Part shown: piece by piece, positions 1-10,266 of the stretch
Layout of the letters: every line of letters starts with the position of its first letter
How positions within the stretch are numbered: position 1 is the first letter of the stretch
From: Enterobacteriaceae bacterium 89
Lineage (GTDB): Bacteria; Pseudomonadota; Gammaproteobacteria; Enterobacterales; Enterobacteriaceae
DNA length: 64,000 bases
Direction of reading: 5' to 3'
NCBI GenBank assembly: GCA_014156375.1
Contig: RQJH01000001.1
Span: 434,001-498,000 of the forward strand
Translations under genes and position numbers: made by a program
The notes under the pieces: generated by a model
Told to the model about the DNA's origin: nothing
Database searches by the model: none
The model's input: only the letters and a program-made list of their open reading frames with translations

Positions 1-1900
1 CATCACCTTTGGCTGACAGCAGCAATTGGCTGATGTTGAGGCCTGGCTGGGCGATACGATCGACGCGCACGTCGAGGTTGCCGCTGATCTGGTCGCTGGA
101 TTTAACGTCGCCTTTAATGCTCGCCTGAGCAACGGACAGCTCCTGCCAGCGCAGGCCGCGGGCGGTGATGTCCGCCAGCAGCTGCGGAGCATCCACGGTG
201 CCGCGCACCTTCAGCAGACCTTTCGCCGTGCCGCCGAGACCCGGCAGCGCGTTGTCGAGCCCTGGCGCATCAATTGTGGCATCCAGATCCAAATCTTTGA
301 CGCCCAGCTCGCCCTTCACATCGGCGCTGTTACGCCCCAGCTCCAGATGCAGACCCGGGATTTTCCATTGCAGATAGCTGTTGCCGGAAAGCTTGCCTTC
401 AACGTTGACCTTGTTCTGCTTCACGTTGCCGGTCAGCTTCAGCTCAGGCACATCCACCTGCCAGCTGCCGCCGTACAGGCTGCCGGTGGTTTTGATGCTG
501 CCGTTGAGCCTGGCGGGCCAGTCCGGGGTCTCTTTGGCGGTATTGATCCCGGTTAGCGTCAGCGCTCCGCGCCAACTGATGGCCTGCTGCCAGTCGAGCA
601 GCGCTTTCAGCTCAGTCTTGCCTTCCAGCGCCGCAATGGTCAGCTTGTCGAGATTGACCTGCTGCTCGTTGCCTTTCGCGTCGAGGGTAATCGTAGCTGG
701 CGGCACGCCCTGCCCTTTCACCGCCGTACGGAACGACAGCGTATAGTCCGTCATTTTGCCGCTGAGTTTGAGTTTCACGTCATCGGCCTGGAACTGCTTT
801 TCGCCGGTAAACGGCCAGTACACCTGTTTACTCAACACTTCCAGATTCAGCGGCAGCCCGGCTTCCGCCAGCTGTGCCTGCGCGCGAAGGTCAACGTCTA
901 CCGGGCCGGAGAGGTTAATGCCCACGTCGAGCTGTTTACGCACCTCGCCGCCGATCTTCATCTTGATCTTCTCGCCCTTCACCGGGTCGATATTCAGGGT
1001 GCTGTTGAGGGTCAGATCCACCGGCCAGCTGTCCTGAAGCTTCGCGGTCCCGGTGGCGTTCACCGTGCCCTGGCTGGAATCCACGTCCAGCGCGTCAAGC
1101 TTCATGTCGCCGTCGATGCTGCTGACTTTCAGCAGCATTTTGTAGACGGTCAGGTCAGTATCCCCGGTCAGGCGCAGCTGCTCACCGCGAAACTCCTGAA
1201 TATTCAGGTTAAGCGGCAGATGAACGTCGGTCATCTCAGGCAGTACCGGCTTCGAGAACAGATCTTTCATCGTCTCGCCGAGCGGTTTTTCATCCGGCTT
1301 AGGCTTGTCGATTTTCGGCTCTACCACCTGCTCCTGAGCCACTTTGGCGACTTTCGGCAGCGCGATAAGCAGGCCCTGTAGCGACGTTGGCGTCAGGGTC
1401 AGGTTTTTCTCCTGCCAGTTGAGGCCGGAGGTAAAATCCATCAGCGACACGGTGGTATCGTCGATTTTGATGTTGATGTGATCCAGCGCGACCCGGCTCA
1501 GGGTGATCGGATACGGCATGGAGAGATTCAGCGGCCCGCTGTCTTTCTCCTCCACCGGCGCAGAAGGCGGCATCTTTTTACTGTCGATAGCGACGTTAAC
1601 GTTGCTGAGCGAAATATCATTCACGCACAGGCTGCTGTGCCACAGACATTGGGTGTTAACCGCCAGATGGAACTGGCCCGCATCGACCGCCACGCCGGGC
1701 TGTTCATAGCGCAGATTTTTAACGGTCAGATCTTTCCAGCCGCCTGTGACCTGCCCGACAGAGAGACCCGGCACCCAGCGGTCCGCAGCCTTAAACAACA
1801 GATGCAAACCAGTGGTGGTCCCCACCAGAAACGCCACGGTGCCCAACAGCAGGATAATAAACGCGAGTACGCCGAGGCTTATCTTCTTCCATAAACTCAT
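1..1900 (-). CDS. tamB: TamB, translocation and assembly module inner-membrane subunit (partial, N-terminal ~633 codons)
   Basis: TamB is a long periplasm-spanning beta-helical protein anchored in the inner membrane. It works with TamA in outer-membrane protein assembly and phospholipid transport. The reading frame is open from an ATG at 1900 to the left edge of the window, so the C-terminal DUF490 part is missing; the family is about 1260 residues. Residues 1-30 begin MSLWKKISL followed by a hydrophobic anchor rich in L/I/V/F. The rest is typical beta-rich TamB sequence. The ATG overlaps the tamA stop as ATGA, so the two are translationally coupled. Identification is by recognition of the sequence and the tamA context. 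Confidence 0.95.
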   Translation of the reverse strand, partial: MSLWKKISLGVLAFIILLLGTVAFLVGTTTGLHLLFKAADRWVPGLSVGQVTGGWKDLTVKNLRYEQPGVAVDAGQFHLAVNTQCLWHSSLCVNDISLSNVNVAIDSKKMPPSAPVEEKDSGPLNLSMPYPITLSRVALDHINIKIDDTTVSLMDFTSGLNWQEKNLTLTPTSLQGLLIALPKVAKVAQEQVVEPKIDKPKPDEKPLGETMKDLFSKPVLPEMTDVHLPLNLNIQEFRGEQLRLTGDTDLTVYKMLLKVSSIDGDMKLDALDVDSSQGTVNATGTAKLQDSWPVDLTLNSTLNIDPVKGEKIKMKIGGEVRKQLDVGINLSGPVDVDLRAQAQLAEAGLPLNLEVLSKQVYWPFTGEKQFQADDVKLKLSGKMTDYTLSFRTAVKGQGVPPATITLDAKGNEQQVNLDKLTIAALEGKTELKALLDWQQAISWRGALTLTGINTAKETPDWPARLNGSIKTTGSLYGGSWQVDVPELKLTGNVKQNKVNVEGKLSGNSYLQWKIPGLHLELGRNSADVKGELGVKDLDLDATIDAPGLDNALPGLGGTAKGLLKVRGTVDAPQLLADITARGLRWQELSVAQASIKGDVKSSDQISGNLDVRVDRIAQPGLNISQLLLSAKGD

Positions 1901-3630
1901 AATTCAGGCCCCAGACCGATATAGAACTGTATTCCGTGCTCTTCTTTGTCGCCCACCGGGGCGGCAATATCGAGTTTGACCGGGCCCACCGGCGACTGCC
2001 AGCGCACGCCAACACCGGCGCCGGTCTTGAAATCATTGTCGCGGAAGTCGTTAACCGCTTCGCCGCTGTCAACAAACACCGCACCCCACCATTTTCCGGT
2101 CACGTTGTACTGATATTCCAGCGAGCCGGTCGCCAGCCGCTGGGCCCCGGTGAGTTTCCCTTTGTCATCTTTTGGGGAGATGGACTGATAGGAGTAGCCG
2201 CGAATACTGCGATCGCCACCGGCGAAGAAACGCAGGTCCGGCGGCACTTTGTCGAAATCACCGGTTTCGATCCAGCCGAGATTGCCGCGCATCACGAAGC
2301 GATGCTTGTCATAAAGCGTGCGGATCCAGGTGTTTTGCGCCTGGGCGACGAGGAAATCAACATCCGATCCCCAGTGGGTGTTCGACACATCCACCGAATA
2401 GCGCTGTGAATCGCCCCAGGTCGGCATCAGTCCGCCGCGTGAACGGGTACGGCTGATCATCACGCCAGGATACAGCAGCATCGTGGTGTTAGTGACGTTA
2501 GCCTGGGTAAAGTGATCGAGGCTCCAGCGCAGATTGATCGCGCGCTGCCAGCCGCTGGAGAGATCCCAGTAGCGTGACACGCCAAGAGTGGTGGAGTCAG
2601 ATTCGGTATCGTTCAGGTCGGTGCGTTTAAAGCCGCCCTGCAGCAGGTAATACTGCTCCAGCGGGTTTTTCAGCAGTGGAACTTTATAAGTGAAATCAAC
2701 CTGTTGTTCAGGACCTGAAAGACTGAGATCGGTAGTCAGACTGTGACCGTAGGAGTTCATCCACGGCTTTTTCCACGAGGCTTTCACACGTGGTCCGACG
2801 TCCGTAGAGTAGCCGACACCGGTTTCGATGGTGTTTTCCGTGCGCGGAGAAACCACGCCATTCAGCGGCAGCACTTTCGTCTCACGCGCCTGGTCGAATT
2901 CTGGCGCGACCACCACAGAGTTAAACCAGCCCGTTGCGGAAAGGCGGCGGTTCAGTTCCGCCAGATCGTCAGAGGTGTAGTAATCCCCTTCTTTGAACGG
3001 CACCAGGTTTTGCAGATAGCGGTCCTGGATTTGCGACCCGGTGAACGTTACCGCACCGAAGCGGTAGCGCTGTCCACTGTCGTAGTCGATATCCCAGAAT
3101 GCCTGATGGCGAGCGAGGGAAACGCCCAACTGACTCTTTTTAAATTCGCTGTCGAAATACCCTTTGCGCAGTGAAACGCTGGTCAGGTCTTTCTTGAAGC
3201 CATCATAATCTGCATGATCGAGGATTGTACCGATAGCAGGACGCTTCTTTAACAGGTCGAGGTAATCTCGATCGTCACGAGCCCCGCCGCGTAAAATGAC
3301 TTCAGTGCCGCCAATTCGCACGGGCTCGCCCGGAGTAACGTGCGCCAGCAGAACCTGGCGTCCTTTCTCTGGCGGCGGTTTGAGTTCAAAATCAATCTTT
3401 GGCTCGTAATAGCCAAGCGCTTTAAGCCCTTCACGAATGGCGTCGTCAACGCGCGCACGGAAGCGGCGATCCGGCGTCACCTCATCGCTTTCAATCGTCG
3501 ACAGCTGTGCGCGGACATTTTTCAGCAGCTCGCCTGACAGTCCGTCTACCTGTAAACGTATGTTTGCCGCTCCGGCTACACCACTGACCAACAGCAGGCT
3601 GGCCCAACAAAACTGGCGAATTTGTGGCAC
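1897..3630 (-). CDS. tamA: TamA, outer-membrane Omp85-family subunit of the TAM complex
   Basis: TamA is the outer-membrane barrel partner of TamB. The frame extends upstream to 3675, but I place the start at GTG 3630, behind a GGGAGA ribosome site. This gives 577 residues, the E. coli length, with a signal peptide ending near VAGA-AN at residue ~21. Three N-terminal POTRA domains are followed by a C-terminal beta-barrel from about residue 265. The barrel contains the conserved GGDRSIRGY motif and ends IGLGPEL with the aromatic/hydrophobic pattern of Omp85 proteins. It is the first gene of a tamA-tamB operon divergent from msrA. Confidence 0.96.
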   Translation of the reverse strand: MPQIRQFCWASLLLVSGVAGAANIRLQVDGLSGELLKNVRAQLSTIESDEVTPDRRFRARVDDAIREGLKALGYYEPKIDFELKPPPEKGRQVLLAHVTPGEPVRIGGTEVILRGGARDDRDYLDLLKKRPAIGTILDHADYDGFKKDLTSVSLRKGYFDSEFKKSQLGVSLARHQAFWDIDYDSGQRYRFGAVTFTGSQIQDRYLQNLVPFKEGDYYTSDDLAELNRRLSATGWFNSVVVAPEFDQARETKVLPLNGVVSPRTENTIETGVGYSTDVGPRVKASWKKPWMNSYGHSLTTDLSLSGPEQQVDFTYKVPLLKNPLEQYYLLQGGFKRTDLNDTESDSTTLGVSRYWDLSSGWQRAINLRWSLDHFTQANVTNTTMLLYPGVMISRTRSRGGLMPTWGDSQRYSVDVSNTHWGSDVDFLVAQAQNTWIRTLYDKHRFVMRGNLGWIETGDFDKVPPDLRFFAGGDRSIRGYSYQSISPKDDKGKLTGAQRLATGSLEYQYNVTGKWWGAVFVDSGEAVNDFRDNDFKTGAGVGVRWQSPVGPVKLDIAAPVGDKEEHGIQFYIGLGPEL

Positions 3631-3842
3631 GTTCTCTCCCAAATATCCTTGTTTCCACCCCGTCAGGAAACGCAAAGGCCGATCCTCGGCTTAACAAAAA
3701 CTCAACACTGTGGGTTGAAAAAACAGCCAACACCCAAATATTTCTTATGTTTAAATCTAGTCGTATTCACCGCCTGTATTGTGTTCAAAGTCAGGCGCTG
3801 TGACAACCTTATCCCCAATTTCGTTTTTCCGGAGGCCAAACC

Positions 3843-4484
3843 GTGAGTCTGTTCGATAAAAAACACGTTGTAGCTCAGTCGGATGCGCTACCCGGTCGCA
3901 ATACGCCGATGCCCATCGCCACCCTGCACGCCGTTAACAGCCACTCAATGACCAACGTGCCGGAAGGCATGGAGGTCGCCCTGTTCGCGATGGGCTGTTT
4001 CTGGGGCGTCGAGCGCCTCTTCTGGCAGCGTCCCGGCGTTTATAGTACCGCAGCGGGTTATACCGGTGGCTATACGCCTAATCCGACTTATCGCGAAGTG
4101 TGCAGCGGTGAAACGGGCCATGCCGAAGCGGTGCGCGTGGTTTACGATCCTGCGGTCATCAGCTACGAGCAGCTGCTACAGGTATTCTGGGAAAATCATG
4201 ACCCGGCTCAGGGCATGCGTCAGGGCAACGACCAGGGCACGCAGTATCGTTCCGCCATTTATCCATTAACGCCAGAGCAGGAAACAGCGGCGAAGGCGAG
4301 CCTTGAACGTTTCCAGGCGGCAATGCGGGAAGCAAATGACGATCGCGTTATCACCACGGAAATCGCGACCGCCAAACCGTTTTACTACGCTGAAGACGAT
4401 CATCAGCAGTATCTGCACAAGAATCCGTACGGCTATTGCGGTATCGGCGGGATTGGGGTTTGTCTGCCACCTCAGCTTGCCTGA
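3843..4484 (+). CDS. msrA: Peptide methionine-(S)-S-oxide reductase MsrA
   Basis: MsrA reduces methionine-S-sulfoxide in proteins and free methionine using thioredoxin. The protein is 213 residues. The catalytic motif GCFWG places the active cysteine at C52, and the C-terminal recycling cysteines are C199 and C207 in the [12 protein letters not shown] tail. Translation starts at GTG 3843 after a CCGGAGG ribosome site, as in E. coli. It is divergent from tamA, with a 212-bp intergenic region, and ends 3 bp from the convergent LacI-type regulator. Confidence 0.97.
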   Translation: MSLFDKKHVVAQSDALPGRNTPMPIATLHAVNSHSMTNVPEGMEVALFAMGCFWGVERLFWQRPGVYSTAAGYTGGYTPNPTYREVCSGETGHAEAVRVVYDPAVISYEQLLQVFWENHDPAQGMRQGNDQGTQYRSAIYPLTPEQETAAKASLERFQAAMREANDDRVITTEIATAKPFYYAEDDHQQYLHKNPYGYCGIGGIGVCLPPQLA

Positions 4485-4487
4485 TTT

Positions 4488-5546
4488 TTAGTTCTCAATT
4501 GCCACGCGAGCAGCATGCCGCGTGGCGTTGCTTACCGTGCCCGCCTCCTGCAATTTCCCCTGCAATAACACGTTCAGTACCGAAGCGCCCTGGCGATTGA
4601 GGCGGTTTTGCAGCAGATGCACCGCTTCCACGCCCAACTCCCGACAGGGAACCGTCACGCTGGTTACTGAGCGCGCCAGTTCGGTATCCAGCCGCCAGTT
4701 GAAATCCGTGGTGATGAGTGAAATGTCCTGCGGTACGCGCAGACCGTGTTTTTCCAGCACGCGCTGCACGCCGAGCGTCATGCTGGTGCTGCCGGGGAAA
4801 ATCACTTCCGGCCAGGCCTCACGCGGGGTTTCTGCCATCCAGCGGCTCAGCGCTTCCTCTGACTCTTCCGCGCTAAATCCCTCAGTCACTATCACATCCC
4901 GCTGGGCGTTGAACGGCACGTGGAAATAGCGATAAGCCTCTTTAATGCCATCGAGGCGCGTGTGCAGCGTCTCGCGGCGCAGGGAAGTCAGGCTCAGCAC
5001 CCGGCGATGGCCCCGTTCGAATAAATAGCGCATAGCGTTAAAGCCAATCGCACGATGATCCGGCGAGACGGCATCCAGAACGCGCTCTTTATCGTTGGTG
5101 TTAATCAGCACGCAGGGTTTGCCGAGCGTTTCCGCAAGTTTGAAGATGGTCGCATCGTCGGTGCCGATCAGAATGATGGCGTTGATATTCTTGTTGCTGG
5201 CCTTATCGAGAAAAACTTTAATATCGGCGTGCTGCTCCTCCAGCCCGCAAAACGTCAGCCAGACATCATGCGGCTCCACCGCGTCTGCAATACCGCGCGT
5301 CACTTCCTGATAAAAAATATCTCCCCTTGCGGTAAAGGTTCTGGCCGGGGCAAATACCGCAATGCCGTTGATCAACAGCCGCCCGCTGGCGAGTTCATCC
5401 AGCACGCCCAGCTTGCGGGCGCAGCTGACGATGGCGGCCCGGGCCTGTTCGCTGGTGTAGGACTTCCCGCTTAACACCCGGGAAACGGTACTGACGGAGT
5501 AGCCGGTGGCGGCGGCGATTTGATCCATTTTCAGCTTGCCGGGCAT
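4488..5546 (-). CDS. LacI-family transcriptional regulator of the adjacent oxidoreductase cluster
   Basis: The predicted protein has 352 residues from ATG 5546, which is preceded by GAGGTCACACA. The longer open frame to 5615 has no good ribosome site. An N-terminal LacI helix-turn-helix spans about residues 6-26 (MDQIAAATGYSVSTVSRVLSG), followed by a periplasmic-binding-protein-like effector domain from about residue 62. It is divergent from the four-oxidoreductase operon, and an inverted repeat at 5573-5588 lies in the shared promoter region. It is therefore probably the local, sugar-responsive regulator. The ligand is unknown. Not an E. coli K-12 gene at this position. Confidence 0.85.
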   Translation of the reverse strand: MPGKLKMDQIAAATGYSVSTVSRVLSGKSYTSEQARAAIVSCARKLGVLDELASGRLLINGIAVFAPARTFTARGDIFYQEVTRGIADAVEPHDVWLTFCGLEEQHADIKVFLDKASNKNINAIILIGTDDATIFKLAETLGKPCVLINTNDKERVLDAVSPDHRAIGFNAMRYLFERGHRRVLSLTSLRRETLHTRLDGIKEAYRYFHVPFNAQRDVIVTEGFSAEESEEALSRWMAETPREAWPEVIFPGSTSMTLGVQRVLEKHGLRVPQDISLITTDFNWRLDTELARSVTSVTVPCRELGVEAVHLLQNRLNRQGASVLNVLLQGKLQEAGTVSNATRHAARVAIEN

Positions 5547-5572
5547 TGTGTGACCTCGCTCGCAATCAATAT

Positions 5573-5588
5573 CTGCAAATTTTTGCAG
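5573..5588. promoter_or_regulatory. Candidate operator palindrome for the divergent LacI-type regulator
   Basis: CTGCAAA-TT-TTTGCAG is a perfect 7-bp inverted repeat with a 2-bp centre. It is 27 bp upstream of the regulator start and about 150 bp upstream of the first oxidoreductase. Its size and symmetry suit a LacI-family dimer. A second, shorter symmetric element, ACAAAA-TCC-TTTTGT, lies at 5661-5675 closer to the oxidoreductase start. Binding by the adjacent regulator is inference. Confidence 0.5.
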
Positions 5589-5736
5589 AGGTAGTTTTAT
5601 GATTTTAAAACACAATTTTAGATTGCAGCGAAAATTGAGAAGCAGCCTGCGAGCATTCTCACAAAATCCTTTTGTCTGACGTCTCCCCCTTTTTTATGGT
5701 CGGCCTGTTCCTCTCTGGCGCTTAAAAAGGTGTGAC

Positions 5737-6891
5737 ATGGAAAGAGTACGTTTTGGCATTATCGGCGTGGGCAATATCGGCACCGTCCACGCGCGTTATC
5801 TGCTGGCAGGCACGGTCAAAGAGGCCTGCCTGACCGCCGTCTGCGACATCGATGAAAGCAGACACCCGGCCATCCGCAAGGTGGTTGGCGAAAAAGTGGA
5901 GATCTTCACCCACGCCCACGACCTGCTGCAAAGCGGGCTTATCGACGCGGTGATTGTCGCCACCCCGCATTATGCCCATCCGGAGCTGTCGATCCTCGCG
6001 ATGCGCAGCGGCATCCATACCCTTTGCGAAAAGCCTGCCGGGGTTTATACCGCCCAGGTTCAGGAGATGAATGCCTGCGCCCGCGAATGCGAGGTGGTGT
6101 TCGGCATCATGTACAACCAGCGTCCTAACCCGCTGTATCAGAAAGTCAAAGATTTGATCGACAGCGGCGAGCTGGGCGAAATTCGTCGCTCAAACTGGAT
6201 CATCACCAACTGGTATCGCTCGCAGAGTTATTACAACTCCGGCGGCTGGCGCGCCACCTGGAAAGGCGAAGGCGGCGGCGTGCTGCTGAATCAGGATCCG
6301 CATCAGCTGGATTTGTGGCAGTGGCTGGTCGGGATGCCGGTTCGTCTGCGGGCATTTTGCCAGTTCGGCAAACATCGCCAGATTGAAGTGGAAGATGAGG
6401 TCACCGCCTACGCCGAATATGAAAACGGCGCAACGGGCGTGTTCATCACCACCGTCGCAGAAACGCCGGGTACCAACAGGCTGGAGATTGCCGGTTCCCG
6501 CGGCAAAGTTGTCGTGGAGGAAGGCCGCCTGCGCTACTGGCGACTGCGTGAATCCGAAGACGACTTTAATACCCGCTGGCAGAACGGCTTTGGTGAGCCG
6601 GAATGCTGGGAAGTCACCATCCCCGTCGCCCCGGAATACAGCGAACATCACGTCATTACCGAAAACTTCTGCGCCGCCGTGCTGCACGGCAAACCGCTGA
6701 TTGCACCCGGTCTCGAGGGCATTCGCGGCCTCACCCTTTCCAATGCCATGCACCTTTCCACCTGGACAGACGACTGGGTCAATCTGCCGTTCGATGAGCA
6801 GCGTTTTAAACAACTGCTGGACCAGCGCATTGCCGGGTCGGTGGAAAAACAGGTGGAGAGCCGCACGCTTGACGCCTCCGGGACATGGTAA
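5737..6891 (+). CDS. Gfo/Idh/MocA-family oxidoreductase A
   Basis: A 384-residue NAD(P)-dependent sugar-type dehydrogenase. The Rossmann loop GVGNIG is at residues 10-15, Asp37/Asp39 at the end of beta-2 favour NAD(H), the family motif CEKP is at 97-100, and the catalytic-site segment GGGVLLNQDPHQLD (179-192) supplies H189. The ATG at 5737 follows AAGGTG. It is the first gene of a same-strand run of four family members and a transporter, and is divergent from a LacI-type regulator. The family acts on sugars, inositols and glycosides, and the substrate cannot be read from the sequence. Confidence 0.88.
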   Translation: MERVRFGIIGVGNIGTVHARYLLAGTVKEACLTAVCDIDESRHPAIRKVVGEKVEIFTHAHDLLQSGLIDAVIVATPHYAHPELSILAMRSGIHTLCEKPAGVYTAQVQEMNACARECEVVFGIMYNQRPNPLYQKVKDLIDSGELGEIRRSNWIITNWYRSQSYYNSGGWRATWKGEGGGVLLNQDPHQLDLWQWLVGMPVRLRAFCQFGKHRQIEVEDEVTAYAEYENGATGVFITTVAETPGTNRLEIAGSRGKVVVEEGRLRYWRLRESEDDFNTRWQNGFGEPECWEVTIPVAPEYSEHHVITENFCAAVLHGKPLIAPGLEGIRGLTLSNAMHLSTWTDDWVNLPFDEQRFKQLLDQRIAGSVEKQVESRTLDASGTW

Positions 6892-6901
6892 GGAGAACCC
6901 T

Positions 6902-8086
6902 ATGCTACGTGTCGCGATAGTGGGAACCGGGAACATTTCCCATAACCATATTCAGGGGTATCAGGCGATGGGCCAGCGCTGCGAGATTGTCGCACTGGTC
7001 GATATCTATCCGGAGAAAGCGCAGGAGAAAAAAGATCGCTACGGGCTGCACCAGGCCCGGGTTTACAGCAGCCACCAGCAGATGCTGACGGAAGAAACAG
7101 ACGTGGACATCGTTGACGTCTGCACGCCACCGTACGTTCACGCGGAAATCAGCATTGATGCACTGCACGCTGGCAAACACGTGCTGTGCGAGAAACCAAT
7201 GGCCGCCTCGCTGGAAGAGTGCGACGCGATGATCGCCGCGCAAAAAGCGAGTGGCAAAACGCTCTCCATCATTGCCCAAAACCGCTTTACCGATGCCTTC
7301 TGGCGGCTGAAGGCGGTGGTGGACTCCGGGCTGGCTGGGAAAATCTGCCACGCGCAGGTGGATTCCTTCTGGTGGCGCGGACACTGCTATTACGACCTCT
7401 GGTGGCGCGGGACGTGGGAAAAAGAAGGCGGCGGCTGCACGCTAAACCACGCGGTTCATCATATCGATGCCATTCAGTGGATGCTCGGCTTCCCGACCGA
7501 AGTGGTGGCGATGATGAGCAACGTCGCCCACGACAACGCCGAAGTGGAAGATCTCAGCGCCGCGATATTCAAATACGCTTCAGGTGCGCTGACCCAGCTG
7601 ACGGCCTCCGTCGTGCATCACGGCGAAGATCAGAAGATCGTCATTCAGGGCGAGAAAGCGCGCATTTCCGCACCGTGGGCCACCTTTGCCAGCCAGTCCG
7701 CCGATAACGGTTTTCCGCAGGAAAAGCACAACACGCAGCTTGAAGACCAGCTGGAAACGCTGTTCCGCAGCCTCCCCAGGCTGCAATGGACGCTGCACAG
7801 CGGGCAAATCGACAACTTCCTCAGCGCCATTGAAACGCACACCGCACCGCTGGTCGATGGCATGCAGGGCAAGCGTTCGCTGGAGCTGATCACCGCCATT
7901 TATCAGTCGGCCATTACCCGCTCGGTGGTCACTCTGCCGCTGAGCCCACAAAGCGAGTTTTATCGCACCGGCGGGCTGCTGGCACGGGCTCCCCGCTTTC
8001 ACCAAAAATCCGCCTCGGTTGCCAACTTCAGCGAAGTGGGGGCGATCCCGCTCGGTAAAAATCTGGACACAGGAGCAGCACAATGA
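6902..8086 (+). CDS. Gfo/Idh/MocA-family oxidoreductase B
   Basis: A 394-residue paralogue starting at ATG 6902 behind AAGGAGAACCCT, 10 bp after gene A. An upstream in-frame extension to 6701 overlaps gene A and is rejected. GTGNIS lies at residues 8-13, Asp34 at the end of beta-2 favours NAD, CEKP is at 96-99, and the catalytic segment GGGCTLNHAVHHID (176-189) gives H186. It carries a longer C-terminal tail than its neighbours. Its stop overlaps the start of gene C as ATGA, so B and C are translationally coupled and probably work together. Confidence 0.87.
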   Translation: MLRVAIVGTGNISHNHIQGYQAMGQRCEIVALVDIYPEKAQEKKDRYGLHQARVYSSHQQMLTEETDVDIVDVCTPPYVHAEISIDALHAGKHVLCEKPMAASLEECDAMIAAQKASGKTLSIIAQNRFTDAFWRLKAVVDSGLAGKICHAQVDSFWWRGHCYYDLWWRGTWEKEGGGCTLNHAVHHIDAIQWMLGFPTEVVAMMSNVAHDNAEVEDLSAAIFKYASGALTQLTASVVHHGEDQKIVIQGEKARISAPWATFASQSADNGFPQEKHNTQLEDQLETLFRSLPRLQWTLHSGQIDNFLSAIETHTAPLVDGMQGKRSLELITAIYQSAITRSVVTLPLSPQSEFYRTGGLLARAPRFHQKSASVANFSEVGAIPLGKNLDTGAAQ

Positions 8087-9147
8087 ACAAAAACGACGGT
8101 ATGAATTACGCCCCAACCGGCAAGCCTCAGCCGGTGGTCAAACCCGGTGAATTCGTGTTTGCCGCTGCCGCCCTCGATCACGGACATATCTTCGGCATGT
8201 GCAACGGGCTGATCGAAGCGGGTGCAGAGCTGAAATGGGTGTGGGATCCGGACCCGGCAAAAGTGGATAAATTCGTGCAGCAGTATCCACAGGCGCAGGT
8301 TGCGCCTTCACTGGACACTCTGCTTAACGATCCACAGGTGAAGCTGATTGCAGGCGCGGGCGTGCCTTCTGAACGCTGCCCTCTGGGCCTGAAGGTGATG
8401 TCCGCCGGGAAGGATTATTTCGTCGATAAAGCCCCGCTAACCACGCTGGCTCAGCTGGAAGACGCTAAAGCCATGGTGGCGAAAACCGGACGCAAATATG
8501 CCGTCTATTACAGCGAGCGGCTTCATGTGGAAAGCGCCGTGTTTGCCGGGCAACTGGTGCAGAAGGGAGCCATCGGCAAGGTCATCCAGACGCTCGGTAC
8601 GGGCCCACACCGTGAAGGTGAAGGCCGCCCGGACTGGTTTTATGAGAAGCGTTATTTCGGCGGCATTCTCTGCGATATCGGAAGCCATCAGATCGAGCAG
8701 TTCCTGTTTTACACCGGCAACGAAGAGGCGCAGATCGTCGCCAGCCAGACCCGCAACGTCAATCACCCGCAGTATCCGGAATTTGAAGATTTCGGCGATG
8801 CGATGCTGGCGGGCGCTAACGGCGCGACGGGTTATTTCCGCTGCGACTGGTTTACCCCGGCTGGCCTGCCGACCTGGGGCGACGGGCGTTTAACGCTGCT
8901 CGGCACCGAAGGCTATATCGAAATCCGTAAGTACATCGATCTCACTCGTGGCGAGCAGGACGTGGTGTATCTGGTGAACAAAGAAGGCGAGCACCGTTAT
9001 CCGGTGGCAGGCCAGGTTGGTTTTCCCTTTTTCGGCGAGCTGATTAAGGACTGCCTGAACCGCACCGAGAACGCGATGAGCCAGGCGCATGCATTCAAAG
9101 CCGCCGAGCTGTGCGTGAAAGCGCAAATGCTGGCGAATGCCCGCTGA
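8083..9147 (+). CDS. Divergent Gfo/Idh/MocA-like protein C (atypical cofactor and catalytic motifs)
   Basis: A 354-residue protein overlapping gene B by ATGA. It has the family fold signature but is atypical. The glycine-rich loop is replaced by AAAALDHGH (about residues 27-35), and the EKP motif becomes DKAP (115-118). Asp55 closes beta-2. The catalytic segment GGILCDIGSHQIEQ (193-206) still offers D198 and H202. In family terms the missing Lys-Pro context and loop suggest altered cofactor handling. Possibilities are a tightly bound NAD enzyme such as a redox glycosidase (GH109 is in this superfamily) or a non-redox role. The function is unassigned. Confidence 0.78.
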   Translation: MNKNDGMNYAPTGKPQPVVKPGEFVFAAAALDHGHIFGMCNGLIEAGAELKWVWDPDPAKVDKFVQQYPQAQVAPSLDTLLNDPQVKLIAGAGVPSERCPLGLKVMSAGKDYFVDKAPLTTLAQLEDAKAMVAKTGRKYAVYYSERLHVESAVFAGQLVQKGAIGKVIQTLGTGPHREGEGRPDWFYEKRYFGGILCDIGSHQIEQFLFYTGNEEAQIVASQTRNVNHPQYPEFEDFGDAMLAGANGATGYFRCDWFTPAGLPTWGDGRLTLLGTEGYIEIRKYIDLTRGEQDVVYLVNKEGEHRYPVAGQVGFPFFGELIKDCLNRTENAMSQAHAFKAAELCVKAQMLANAR

Positions 9148-9159
9148 CAGGAGGCTGCG

Positions 9160-10182
9160 ATGAACACGCTGAATGCCGCCATCATTGGCTGCGGTGCGAT
9201 CCACGTCTGTCATCTGGAAGCGCTGCGCCAGTTGCCAGACGTAGCCCTGCGCGCGATTGTCGATACTGATACCGACAAAGGACTGGCGCTGGCCGCTGAG
9301 TACGACTGCGACTTCTACCACGATTACCGGGAGATGCTGTGCGATCCCGCTATCGACGTGGTGCACATCTGTACTCCGCATTTCCTGCATAAGCCGATGA
9401 TCCTCGCCGCGCTGGCCGCGGGGAAACAAGTTTTCTGCGAGAAACCTGTGGCGATGAATCTGGCAGAGGTGGCGGAAATCCGGCAGGCAGAATCAGAGGC
9501 CAGCGGGCAACTGGGCGTTTGTTACCAGAACCGACTTAATCCCACCAGCCTGGCGCTACGTGAACAACTGGACGAAAAGGCTCTCGGCAAAGTGCTCAGC
9601 ATCAGCGCCTTTTTGAGCTGGTCACGCACTGCGCCGTATTACGGCAACAGCCCCTGGCGTGGGCGCTTTGCCACGGAGGGCGGCAGTCTGCTGATCAACC
9701 AGGCCATTCACACTCTGGATTTGATGCAGTGGTTCGGTGGTGGCGTGACGCGACTGAAAGGTGTGGTCGACTGCGCACGCCTTTCAGACACCATCGACAC
9801 TGAAGACACCGCGATGGCCACGCTGGATTTCAGCAACGGCGCACACGGCCTGTTTTTCGCCAGCAACAATCACACCCGCGATGCCCCTCTCCAGCTGGAA
9901 ATCCACTGCGAGCGCGGCGAACTGCTGCTGCGGGACAACACCCTGTGGCGCGTGGCGGAGGGTAAACGAGTGATGATCGCCAGCGACACCACGCCCTACA
10001 GCCACAGCAAAAGCTACTGGGGAATCGGCCATCTGCAGGCCATCCAGCGATTCTATAACGCTATTCGCAGCGGCCATTCGACGGGCTACACCAGCCTCGA
10101 TGAGGCCGCCAAATCACTGCAACTCGTGGAGGCCATCTATCGCTCATCACAATTACGACAATGGGTCACTCTGACCGCATAA
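9160..10182 (+). CDS. Gfo/Idh/MocA-family oxidoreductase D
   Basis: A 340-residue family member starting at ATG 9160 after AGGAGGCTGCG, 12 bp past gene C. The Rossmann loop GCGAIH is at 10-15, Asp35/Asp37 indicate NAD preference, CEKP is at 93-96, and [15 protein letters not shown] (173-187) gives the catalytic H184. It is complete and is the last enzyme of the run. An 84-bp gap with a hairpin separates it from the transporter. Substrate unknown. With A and B it forms a set of three canonical dehydrogenases in one operon. Confidence 0.87.
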   Translation: MNTLNAAIIGCGAIHVCHLEALRQLPDVALRAIVDTDTDKGLALAAEYDCDFYHDYREMLCDPAIDVVHICTPHFLHKPMILAALAAGKQVFCEKPVAMNLAEVAEIRQAESEASGQLGVCYQNRLNPTSLALREQLDEKALGKVLSISAFLSWSRTAPYYGNSPWRGRFATEGGSLLINQAIHTLDLMQWFGGGVTRLKGVVDCARLSDTIDTEDTAMATLDFSNGAHGLFFASNNHTRDAPLQLEIHCERGELLLRDNTLWRVAEGKRVMIASDTTPYSHSKSYWGIGHLQAIQRFYNAIRSGHSTGYTSLDEAAKSLQLVEAIYRSSQLRQWVTLTA

Positions 10183-10210
10183 CAATGCTGTTCCGGCTGT
10201 AATAAGATAC

Positions 10211-10233
10211 GGCGCTCCGTAATCGGAAGCGCC
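10211..10233 (+). repeat. Intercistronic hairpin between oxidoreductase D and the transporter
   Basis: GGCGCT-CCG, TAAT, CGGAAGCGCC forms a GC-rich stem with one bulged base. No T-run follows, so it is unlikely to be a strong terminator. A role in mRNA stability or differential expression of the transporter is possible. Confidence 0.4.
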
Positions 10234-10266
10234 ATAAATAAACCCTATCAGCACGAGAATAATAAT

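Noticed and set aside
1478-3174. Several plus-strand open frames opposite tamB and tamA
   Set aside because: They lie wholly antisense to recognisable TamAB coding sequence and resemble no protein family.
6701-6901. In-frame 67-codon extension of oxidoreductase B
   Set aside because: It overlaps the coding region of oxidoreductase A, while ATG 6902 has a clear AAGGAG site and starts exactly at the Rossmann fold.
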